From: BOG-908 sp963795825
GTDB taxonomy: Bacteria; Pseudomonadota; Alphaproteobacteria; Acetobacterales; Acetobacteraceae
Direction of reading: 5' to 3'
Assembly (NCBI GenBank): GCA_963795825.1
Contig: CAWCIW010000001.1
Coordinates: forward strand, 1,302,001 to 1,366,000
Length of the DNA: 64,000 nt
Shown here: positions 57,815 to 64,000 of the stretch, piece by piece
How the letters are laid out: every line of letters starts with the position of its first letter
Position numbering within the stretch: position 1 is the first letter of the stretch
Notes under the pieces: generated by a model
What the model was told of the DNA's origin: nothing
Databases searched by the model: none
Seen by the model: only the letters and a program-made list of their open reading frames with translations
Translations under genes and position numbers: made by a program

Positions 57815-59089
57815 TCAGGCCACACCTGGCGGGGCGGCCATCAGGGCGATCAGCCGGGCGGCAAGTTCGCCGGGCAGATCGCTGGTGGCCGCGGTGGCGC
57901 GACGGCCGGCCGCGCCTGCTTCGGCCAGCCGCGCGGGATCGCGCAGCAGCCCATCGAGCGCTTCGACAAGTCCTGGCGCGTCGGGAACCTGGGTCAGCGC
58001 GCCGGCTGCGCGCAGATGCGTCGTGGTTTCGGCGAAGTTCTGCATGTCCGGGCCGCACACCACCGCACAGCCGAGCTGGGCCGGCTCCCACGGGTTCTGG
58101 CCGCCGCCGCCCGCGCAGCTCTTGCCGATGAACACCGCCGGGATGCAGCGGTAGAACAGGCCCAGCTCGCCCAGCGTGTCGGCGATCCATGCGCCCTGCG
58201 CTGGCGGGCCCTGGCCGAGGGACCGCCTTGGCGCGCCGAACAACTCGGCAAGGGCCGCGCCGCGCTCGGGGTGGCGCGGAACGATCACGGTGAGCAATCC
58301 TGGGTGGCGCAGGCTGAGCGCGTCGTGGCAGACCTGCACGATTGTATCGTCCGCCGGATGGGTGCTGGCGGCCAGCCAACTCGGGCGGCCCGCGAGCAGC
58401 GCCTGCAGCCGGGCGTGCTCTGCCGGGTCCGCCGGCAAGGGCGATGCCGCAAGTTTCAGGTTGCCCGGTGCGTCCACGTTGCGTGCGCCCAGAGCCAGCA
58501 GGCGGGCGGCATCGGCATCCGACTGGGCGGCGACCCACGCGAACCGTCCGAGCACTTCGCGCGCAAAGCCCGGCACCCGCGCCCATTGCCGCGCGCTGCG
58601 GGCGGAGAGCCGCGCGTTGACGAGGGCCACGGGGATCTGGCGGGCGGCGCAGGCCGCGAGCAGGTTCGGCCAGAGCTCGCTCTCCAGGAAGCCCACGGCA
58701 TCCGGCCGCCAGGAATCGAGGAAGCCGGCGGCCCAGGCCGGCACGTCGAGCGGCACGAAACGGTGCAGCACGGGGCAGGCCGGCGGCGATTCCGCGAGCC
58801 GCCCGGCCAGAAGCTGAGCGCTGGTGACGGTGCCGGTGGTGAACAGCACGGTCACTTCCGCCGGCAACGCCGCCAGCAGCGGCAGCGCGGACAATGTTTC
58901 GCCGACGCTGGCCGCGTGCAGCCAGAGCAGGCGGCCCGCCGGCCGGGGGGCGCCGGCAAGTCCCCGGCGTTCGGCCAGCCTGGCCGCGACCTCCTTGCCG
59001 CGCCGGACCCGAAACCGAAGCATCAGCCGTAGCGCGGGAGCGGCGGCGGCCGCCGTCAGCGCCCAGGCCCGGCCGATCAGCCCAGGCAC
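57815..59089 (-). CDS. waaA: 3-deoxy-D-manno-octulosonic acid transferase (Kdo transferase)
   Basis: 424 aa. This GT-B enzyme adds Kdo to lipid IVA at the inner membrane. Motifs: one N-terminal membrane helix, LLWLHAASVGETLSALPLLA (ASVGE, active-site Glu), LFTTGTVTSAQLLAGRL, FLESELWPNLL, ASTHPADD and VFIGKSCAGGGGQNPWEPAQ. The ATG overlaps the end of the DUF374 gene by 13 bases. One or two Kdo additions cannot be told apart. Confidence 0.93.
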   Translation of the reverse strand: MPGLIGRAWALTAAAAAPALRLMLRFRVRRGKEVAARLAERRGLAGAPRPAGRLLWLHAASVGETLSALPLLAALPAEVTVLFTTGTVTSAQLLAGRLAESPPACPVLHRFVPLDVPAWAAGFLDSWRPDAVGFLESELWPNLLAACAARQIPVALVNARLSARSARQWARVPGFAREVLGRFAWVAAQSDADAARLLALGARNVDAPGNLKLAASPLPADPAEHARLQALLAGRPSWLAASTHPADDTIVQVCHDALSLRHPGLLTVIVPRHPERGAALAELFGAPRRSLGQGPPAQGAWIADTLGELGLFYRCIPAVFIGKSCAGGGGQNPWEPAQLGCAVVCGPDMQNFAETTTHLRAAGALTQVPDAPGLVEALDGLLRDPARLAEAGAAGRRATAATSDLPGELAARLIALMAAPPGVA

Positions 59090-59754
59090 AGCATATCCGC
59101 CCGGTCCGCGGCCTCTGTCAGGCTGGCGGCGATGCGCGCCAGCGCGGCGTCTTCGGCGGCATCATCGGCGCGTATTTCCGGGGCGCAGACCAGGACGCCG
59201 CGGCCGAACGGAAGCGGCAGCATCAGCCGGTCCCAGCTGCGCAGGATCAGGCGATGCCGGACGGCGCCGGCCACAGCGATCACCGGTGCGCCGGTGATCG
59301 CCGAGAGCTGAGCCACGCCGGGTGCGGCCACGCGGGCCGGGCCGCGCGGCCCATCCGGCGTGATCACCACGGCGTCGCCGGCCGCGAGCGCCGCGATCAG
59401 GCCGCGCAGGGCCGCCGCCCCGCCGGTGTTGCGCGATCGGGTGCTGCCGGGTTTGCGGTGCGCGGTGGAGCCGTGGATGGCGCGCACGCCGAAGCGGGCC
59501 ATTACGCCGGCGATCAGACGGCCATCCTTGTGGCGGCTGGCGAGGGCGGCCACGCCGCGGGTGGGGTTCTGGCGCCTGGAAGGTGTCCAGAGGGCGGGGA
59601 TCATCGGCAGTCGTTCGTGCCATACGGCGATGATCACCGCGCCGCCTGGCAGATAGGGGGCCAAATGCGCGGCGCCTTCGACGGTCCAGCGCGTGCTGCG
59701 CAGGGTCAGGTCGAGGTAGAGGCCGAGCGACCAGGCGGCTAGGCGGTGCAGCAC
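59077..59754 (-). CDS. DUF374-type acyltransferase-like protein
   Basis: 225 aa. Typical DUF374 text: LAAWSLGLYLDLTLRSTRWT at the N-terminus, IIAVWHERLPMIPALW (HxRL-type catalytic region), LASRHKDGRLIAGVMARFGV, GSTAHRKPGSTRSRNTGGAA and VITPDGPRGPARVAAPGVAQ. DUF374 proteins sit next to Kdo and lipid A genes in many alphaproteobacteria and are presumed acyltransferases; the step is unproven. GTG at 59754 gives the usual N-terminus; codons upstream come from a repeat. It heads the waaA-lpxK operon. Confidence 0.86.
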   Translation of the reverse strand: MLHRLAAWSLGLYLDLTLRSTRWTVEGAAHLAPYLPGGAVIIAVWHERLPMIPALWTPSRRQNPTRGVAALASRHKDGRLIAGVMARFGVRAIHGSTAHRKPGSTRSRNTGGAAALRGLIAALAAGDAVVITPDGPRGPARVAAPGVAQLSAITGAPVIAVAGAVRHRLILRSWDRLMLPLPFGRGVLVCAPEIRADDAAEDAALARIAASLTEAADRADMLCLG

Positions 59755-59779
59755 GTGGGGGCGGTAGCACGGATAAGGG

Positions 59780-59965
59780 AAAGCAAGAAAGCAGTCCTTT
59801 TTTGAAAAAAAGGACCAAAAAACTTTTATCCCGACGCCGGCACGACATGCTGGCTGTGACTGCAGGCGTATCGACTGGCAGAATGGAGGTAAGCCGCGGG
59901 GCAGCCGTCGGAGCAAAAGCTTTTTGGTCCTTTTTCTCGAAAAAGGACTGCTTTCTTGCTTGCCT
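59780..59965. repeat. two-hairpin intergenic repeat, copy 25
   Basis: Both arms are GGTCC-type, one with a TTGAA loop and one with TCGA. Core GACGCCGGCAC and CAGCCGTCGGAGC, with asymmetric text in the copy 1 orientation. It lies 3' of the GT4 gene, in front of the DUF374 operon. Confidence 0.88.
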
Positions 59966-60051
59966 GAATGCATCAACCCCTGTTGGGATTGTTATAACTT
60001 GCAAGCCTGGCTGCTCACATTCAGACAACGGCGCCGATACAGGCTTCCTGT

Positions 60052-60071
60052 GCAAAAAGAAGGCCTTGCCT
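60052..60071. repeat. intergenic repeat, copy 26 (small remnant)
   Basis: TGCAAAAAGAAGGCCTTGCC is the outer half of a CTTC-type right arm. It abuts the stop codon of the GT4 gene; only 86 bases separate it from copy 25. Confidence 0.55.
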
Positions 60072-61152
60072 ATCCCAAAGCCGGCGAAAGATTGATCGCC
60101 ACCTCCAGCCCCTGCCGTATCGGCGCCAGGTTGGTCACAAACCGCTCGGCGCAAGCCCGCCAGGAGAACGTCTCCGCGAACGCCCGGCAGGCGATACGGT
60201 CACCGTTGGCCAGAGCGCGCAAAACCGCCGTCCGCAAATCGGTATCCACCGCGCCGATCGCGTCGCCGCCGCCGACCAGCACGTCCTTCGGGCCGGTGAC
60301 CGGAAACGCCGCGACAGGCGTGCCGCAGGCCAGGCTCTCCAGCATCACCAGCCCGAACGTGTCGGTCAGCGAAGGGAACACCATCACGTCGGCGCCGGCA
60401 TAGGCGCGGCTCAGCGCCTCGCCATGCTTCACGCCCGCGAAATGCACGCCGGGATAGTCGCGCTTGAGGGCGGCGAGCTGCGGGCCATCGCCCACCACCA
60501 CCTTGGAGCCGGGCAGGTCCAGCGCCAGGAACGCGCCGATGTTCTTCTCCACCGCGACGCGGCCGACATAGAGGCAGACCGGGCGGGCGAGGCCGGGATA
60601 TTCGTCGCGCGGCTCCGGCTGGAACAGCGCCAGGTCGACGCCGCGCGACCAGGCGCGCAGGTCCCGGAAGCCGCGGGCGGCGAGCTCCTGGCGCAGGCTC
60701 TCGGTGGCCACCATCAGGCCGTGGCCGGCGGCGTGGAAGCGTCGCAGCCAGGCATAGGAGAGGCGGGTGGGCACGCGCGTGCGGGCGCGCAAATATTCCG
60801 GGAAGCGGGTGTGGAACGCGGTGGTGAAGATCCAGCCGCGACGCTTGGCGATGCGGCGGGCGGCGATGCCGAGCGGGCCTTCGGTCGCGATGTGCAGCGC
60901 ATCCGGCGCAAAGGCCTCCATCAGGCGGGCCAGCTTGCGGCGCGGCAGCACCGAGAGGCGTATATCGGGGTAGGTGGGGCAGGGCAGCGTGCGGAACCGG
61001 TCCGGCCCGATCACCTCGGCCACGATGCCCAGCGCCTCCAATTCGCTCACCAGCGTGGCGAGCGTGCGGACCACGCCGTTCACTTGCGGCAGCCAGGCAT
61101 CCGATATGATCAGCACGCGGGAATTGGGAGGCAAATCGGCCACTGAGTCCAA
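60070..61152 (-). CDS. family 4 glycosyltransferase
   Basis: 360 aa. GT-B fold: VLIISDAWLPQVNGVVRTLA at the start, FTTAFHTRFPEYLRAR, AWSRGVDLALFQPEPRDEY, CLYVGRVAVEKNIGAFLALD, VVVGDGPQLAALKRDYPGVH and DVMVFPSLTDTFGLVMLESL, with the E-x7-E motif of GT4 enzymes around TFGLVMLESLACG. The profile suits mannosyl- or glucosyl-transfer to a lipid. TTG at 61152 is the start that fits best, with GGGGG 11 bases upstream. It is 43 bases after the phosphoesterase gene on the same strand, a pair common in alphaproteobacteria. Confidence 0.88.
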   Translation of the reverse strand: MDSVADLPPNSRVLIISDAWLPQVNGVVRTLATLVSELEALGIVAEVIGPDRFRTLPCPTYPDIRLSVLPRRKLARLMEAFAPDALHIATEGPLGIAARRIAKRRGWIFTTAFHTRFPEYLRARTRVPTRLSYAWLRRFHAAGHGLMVATESLRQELAARGFRDLRAWSRGVDLALFQPEPRDEYPGLARPVCLYVGRVAVEKNIGAFLALDLPGSKVVVGDGPQLAALKRDYPGVHFAGVKHGEALSRAYAGADVMVFPSLTDTFGLVMLESLACGTPVAAFPVTGPKDVLVGGGDAIGAVDTDLRTAVLRALANGDRIACRAFAETFSWRACAERFVTNLAPIRQGLEVAINLSPALG

Positions 61153-61195
61153 ATCGTCGGGCCCCCAGGCCGGTGAGCGTGGCGCGCCGACGATG

Positions 61196-62023
61196 TCAGG
61201 CAGGTTCGGACACAGTCACACGTCGGGGCGTGAAGAAGGAGAGCTTGTTCAAAGCGACCCAGTCGATCAGTTCCAGGCGGCCGTCATGGTGTTCCACCAG
61301 GGCGGTGCAGCTCTCCACCCAGTCGCCGGTGTTGAGGTAGAGCACGCCGTCGATGCGGCGCATTTCGGCGTGGTGGATATGGCCGCAGACCACGCCGTCC
61401 ATGTGGCGGCGGCGGGCCTCGCCGGCCAGCGCGCCCTCGAAACGGTCGATCGCCTTGACCGCGCCCTTCACCTGCCGCTTGAGCCATTGCGACAGCGACC
61501 AGTAGGGATAGCCCAGGATGCGGCGCACGGCGTTGAACCAGCGGTTGAAGCTGAGTGCCGCGGTGTAGGCCCAGTCGCCCAGGAAGGCGAGGAACTTGGC
61601 GTAGCGGACCACGCTGTCGAACTGGTCGCCGTGGATGATCAGCAGGCGGCGGCCGTCCGCCGTGACGTGCTCCGCTTCGCCGACCAGCCGCACGCCGCCG
61701 ATCTCCAGGCCGAGCGGCAGCCAGGCGCGGAACATCTCGTCGTGGTTGCCCGGAATATAGAGCACCTGGGCGCCGCGGCTGGCATGGCGCAGGATCAGCT
61801 TGACGACTTCGTCGTGCATCTCGTCCCAATACCAGGATTTGCGCAGGCGCCAGCCATCGACGATGTCGCCGACGAGGAACAGGTTCTCGGTGCTGAACGA
61901 GCCGAGGAAATCGGCCAGGAAGTCCGCCTTGCAGCCCCTGGTGCCCATATGGGTGTCGGAGATGAAAACCGAACGGTAGGTGGCGCCTGGCAGAAGCGGA
62001 GCTTGGGCAGAAAAGGCGTTCAT
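61196..62023 (-). CDS. metallophosphoesterase, UDP-2,3-diacylglucosamine diphosphatase (LpxH)-like
   Basis: 275 aa. Metal-binding motifs in order: SVFISDTHMGTRGCKADFLA (DTH), LVGDIVDGWRLRKSWYWDE (GDxxD), YIPGNHDEMFR (GNHD), LLIIHGDQFDSVVRYAKFLA (HGD) and VVCGHIHHAEMRRIDGVLY (GHxH). LpxH-type enzymes cut the pyrophosphate of UDP-diacylglucosamine in lipid A synthesis; this longer form is common beside glycosyltransferases in alphaproteobacteria and its substrate is not proven. ATG at 62023 gives MNAFSAQAPLLPGATYRSVF. Confidence 0.87.
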   Translation of the reverse strand: MNAFSAQAPLLPGATYRSVFISDTHMGTRGCKADFLADFLGSFSTENLFLVGDIVDGWRLRKSWYWDEMHDEVVKLILRHASRGAQVLYIPGNHDEMFRAWLPLGLEIGGVRLVGEAEHVTADGRRLLIIHGDQFDSVVRYAKFLAFLGDWAYTAALSFNRWFNAVRRILGYPYWSLSQWLKRQVKGAVKAIDRFEGALAGEARRRHMDGVVCGHIHHAEMRRIDGVLYLNTGDWVESCTALVEHHDGRLELIDWVALNKLSFFTPRRVTVSEPA

Positions 62024-62328
62024 GAGCCTCACCGTCACGTAACGAACCGTCCAACCGCGCGCCGGGCTGGAATAACACGCAGCAGATAGTGCACGCACCG
62101 CGTCGCGTCAGTGAAGTTTGCGTGACGTCGGGGTATTCGCGCCGCCGCTATTATCACACGGCTGACGCTGAGCTGCAACCGAATCGCAATACTGCGCACG
62201 GATACTGGGCGGCTGGTCTGCGAGGATTTGGTTATGTGCCGGAAAGGCATGGCCTTCAGTTCTGAAGTCATGACACGCGCGACCTTTACTTTCGGCGTGC
62301 GCGCGCATCACGCGCGCCGCCCCCTGCC
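62024..62328. other. 305-base intergenic region between divergent genes
   Basis: It should hold promoters for the phosphoesterase (left) and diacylglycerol kinase (right) genes. I see no gene, repeat arm or clear palindrome. A short AT-rich patch near CTATTATCACACGG could be part of a promoter, but I cannot assign it. Confidence 0.35.
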
Positions 62329-63219
62329 TTGATCATCATACACAATCCCACGGCGGGCGCACGGCGGGCCGGCGCTTTATGGCGGGTGCTGGATATCCTG
62401 TCGGCCAGCGGCGTGCGGGTGGAGCTGTTGGAGACGGCGCATCCCGGGCACGCGACCGAGCTTGCCTTTGCCGCGTGCCTGGGCGCGGGCACGCCGCCTT
62501 TGGTGGTGGCGGCCGGCGGCGACGGCACGATCGCCGAAGTGGCCAACGGGCTGGCCGCCGCCGGGTGCTGCGTGGGAGCGCGGGCGGCGCGGCTCGGCGT
62601 GATTCCGATCGGCACCGCCAACGTGCTGGCGCGCGAACTCGGCCTGCCGATGACGCCGAAGACCGTGGCCGCGGCACTGGCCTTCGGCCGCACCCGCGCG
62701 CTCTGGCCTGGGATCGCGCGCGGCGCCCAGCCGGACCGGCTGTTCGTGCAGATGCTCGGCGTGGGGCTGGATGCGCAGGTGGTGCATCGGCTGCCGCCGC
62801 GGCTGAAGCGGGCGCTGGGGCGCGGCGCCTATGTGCTGCAGACGTTGCGCGAACTGGCGCGATACGATTACGCGCCGATCCGGCTGCGAATCGACGGCGC
62901 GGCGGCCGAAGCGGCCAGCGTGATCGTCAGCAAGGGGACGCTCTATGCCGGACAGTATCTTCTGGCACCTGGCGCGCGGCCGGGCGAGCCGGGCTTCACG
63001 GTGGCTTTGTTCGAGCAGCCGGGGCCGTGGTCGGCGCTGATGTATGGCGCGGCGCTGCCGTTGAACTTGTTGCCGTGTGCGCCTGGGGTGCGGCTGGTGC
63101 GGGCTTCGCGGGTGGAGATACTGGGCGGGGCGCCGGCGCAGGCGGATGGCGATCCGGCCGGGTGCGTGCCGGTTAGCATCAGCGATGCGGCGGCGCCTTT
63201 GGCGGTGGTGGTTGGATAA
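62329..63219 (+). CDS. diacylglycerol/lipid kinase family protein
   Basis: 296 aa. N-terminal nucleotide-binding region IIIHNPTAGARRAGAL (NPxAG), VAAGGDGTIAEVANGLA (GGDGT) and LGVIPIGTANVLARELGLPM (PxGTxN), then the beta-sandwich domain with LFVQMLGVGLDAQVVHRLPP. This is the DgkB/YegS-type lipid kinase family; lipid substrate is not proven. TTG at 62329 is the only start giving the complete first strand; no clear ribosome-binding site is visible. TAA abuts repeat copy 27. Confidence 0.88.
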   Translation: MIIIHNPTAGARRAGALWRVLDILSASGVRVELLETAHPGHATELAFAACLGAGTPPLVVAAGGDGTIAEVANGLAAAGCCVGARAARLGVIPIGTANVLARELGLPMTPKTVAAALAFGRTRALWPGIARGAQPDRLFVQMLGVGLDAQVVHRLPPRLKRALGRGAYVLQTLRELARYDYAPIRLRIDGAAAEAASVIVSKGTLYAGQYLLAPGARPGEPGFTVALFEQPGPWSALMYGAALPLNLLPCAPGVRLVRASRVEILGGAPAQADGDPAGCVPVSISDAAAPLAVVVG

Positions 63220-63402
63220 GGCAAAGCAAGGCAAGCAGTCCTTTTTTGAAAAAAAGGACCAAAAAACTTTTACTTTCCCCGGTGGCATCGGCAGCTACTT
63301 CGACTCTGCCAGCCTCGCCGTTGCAGAAAGAGACCAAAACCTCAATGCCACCGGGGAAGCAAAAGTTTTTTGGTCCTTTTTTCAAAAAAGGACTGCTTGC
63401 TT
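63220..63402. repeat. two-hairpin intergenic repeat, copy 27
   Basis: Both arms are GGTCC-type. The core has its own closing stem, CCCCGGTGGCAT and ATGCCACCGGGG, not seen in other copies, while the outer hairpins are unchanged. It lies between convergent gene ends. Confidence 0.88.
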
Positions 63403-63438
63403 AAGCGTTCCTACAAGGCGCGCATTACTGCGCCGGAG

Positions 63439-64000
63439 CTATTGGTAACTCGGATACGCCGGCCGCTGGGCGTAGTAGCCGCTATACGGATTCTGGTAAT
63501 ACCCGCCCCAATACGGACGATACGCATAAGGCGGCGGCGCGCGATACGTCGCGGGCGGCACGTAGCTGTACTGCCGCTCATACGCCCGCGGGCGCGCCTC
63601 GGCATATTGTTGCGGCGCGGGTGGCTTCGCCGGTGCCGGCGCCGGCGCGGTGAGGAAATGCGGCGGGTCGGAGCGGCCGTATTCCAGATGGTGCTCCGGC
63701 GGCGCTGGCTTGACGGGATCTGGCGCGGCCCTGCCGGCCCAGGGTTGCGCGTAATTCGTGTGGGGCAGCATCAGCATGTGCACCAGCTCCGGGCGTAGGA
63801 GCGTGGGCTCGTGGAACAGGCGGGGCTTCGGCTCGGCATGGGCCACCAGCCGTGGCGCTGCCGGTTGTGTCGGCGCCTGGCGCGCCGGCTGGTGCCAGAG
63901 CAAGGCGGCGGGGCGGGGGGCGCGGGCGACATAAGCGGGTTTGGGCGCGGTCTCCTCGATCACGCCGGATCTGCCTTCATCGGCTGCGTCAGCCGCGGGC
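63439..64000 (-). CDS. Pro/Ala/Tyr-rich hypothetical protein, 5' partial
   Basis: The frame is open to the end of the window, so the start is not visible. Residues are rich in Pro, Ala and His (AAPRLVAHAEPKPRLFHEP, APAPAPAKPPAPQ) and the C-terminus is a Tyr/Pro-rich repeat-like tail (YAYRPYWGGYYQNPYSGYYA). Such low-complexity tails are common in alphaproteobacterial envelope proteins. No family is recognised. Convergent with the diacylglycerol kinase gene across repeat copy 27. Confidence 0.5.
   Translation of the reverse strand, partial: PAADAADEGRSGVIEETAPKPAYVARAPRPAALLWHQPARQAPTQPAAPRLVAHAEPKPRLFHEPTLLRPELVHMLMLPHTNYAQPWAGRAAPDPVKPAPPEHHLEYGRSDPPHFLTAPAPAPAKPPAPQQYAEARPRAYERQYSYVPPATYRAPPPYAYRPYWGGYYQNPYSGYYAQRPAYPSYQ

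Overview
The window is GC-rich, densely coded chromosomal DNA. Gene content points to an alphaproteobacterium, most likely in or near the Acetobacteraceae/Rhodospirillales. Markers are an MmcB-type DNA-repair protein, an NDUFS4-like complex I accessory subunit, a fused CysN-CysC, and the neighbour pairs mutM/ubiE and mutS/maeB. The lineage is inferred; no rRNA is present. There are two tRNA genes (Pro-TGG, Arg-TCT) and no CRISPR array, transposase or phage gene that I can recognise.

Layout. 0-8.7 kb: a vanadium haloperoxidase fragment, mutM divergent from ubiE, coaBC, an EamA transporter, a hydrolase-like gene, a secreted protein, a YmdB-type phosphoesterase and 5-formyl-THF cyclo-ligase. 9.3-11.5 kb: an O-antigen-ligase-like protein and a CgeB-like glycosyltransferase. 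11.7-17.6 kb: tRNA-Pro, the complex I subunit, and a TetR regulator divergent from an RND efflux pair. 17.5-26.3 kb: tRNA-Arg, small membrane proteins, an MFS transporter, a nuclease-ATPase (DUF2075), a secreted exo/endonuclease-phosphatase, nhaA and a GT9-like gene. 26.4-30.6 kb: a sulfate-activation operon (cysD, a secreted protein, cysNC, cysQ). 30.9-38.5 kb: a dTDP-rhamnose and glycosyltransferase cluster. 38.6-49.7 kb: LysR/MFS, GFA, RluA, a SpoU methyltransferase, a standalone POTRA protein, ftsK, topoisomerase IB, a lactate-oxidase-type flavoenzyme and mmcB. 50-64 kb: mutS, maeB, a lipid A/Kdo operon (DUF374-waaA-lpxK plus an LpxL-type gene), a GT4 glycosyltransferase with an LpxH-like phosphoesterase, a diacylglycerol kinase and a Pro/Tyr-rich protein.

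The most striking signal is not a gene. About 26 copies (18 two-armed, 8 halves or remnants) of one intergenic repeat occur, roughly one per 2.5 kb. Each full copy has a T-rich/A-rich hairpin, then an A/T linker, a GC-rich inverted-repeat core, the mirrored linker and a second hairpin. Almost every copy lies against a gene 3' end, often between convergent genes, and the stems vary in a compensatory way. I read them as a family of bidirectional terminator or uptake-sequence-like elements. Some have become coding: they supply stop codons, C-terminal tails, and in one case a start codon and signal-peptide codons.

A second striking feature is a load of single-base frameshifts. Several conserved genes carry one to three (mutS, cysNC, the RND pump, the complex I subunit, the lactate-oxidase-like gene, an EamA transporter). 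The 30.9-38.5 kb polysaccharide cluster carries at least twenty. Sequencing or assembly error is the simplest explanation, but real decay cannot be excluded from sequence alone. Such genes are listed as pseudogenes with the position of each break.
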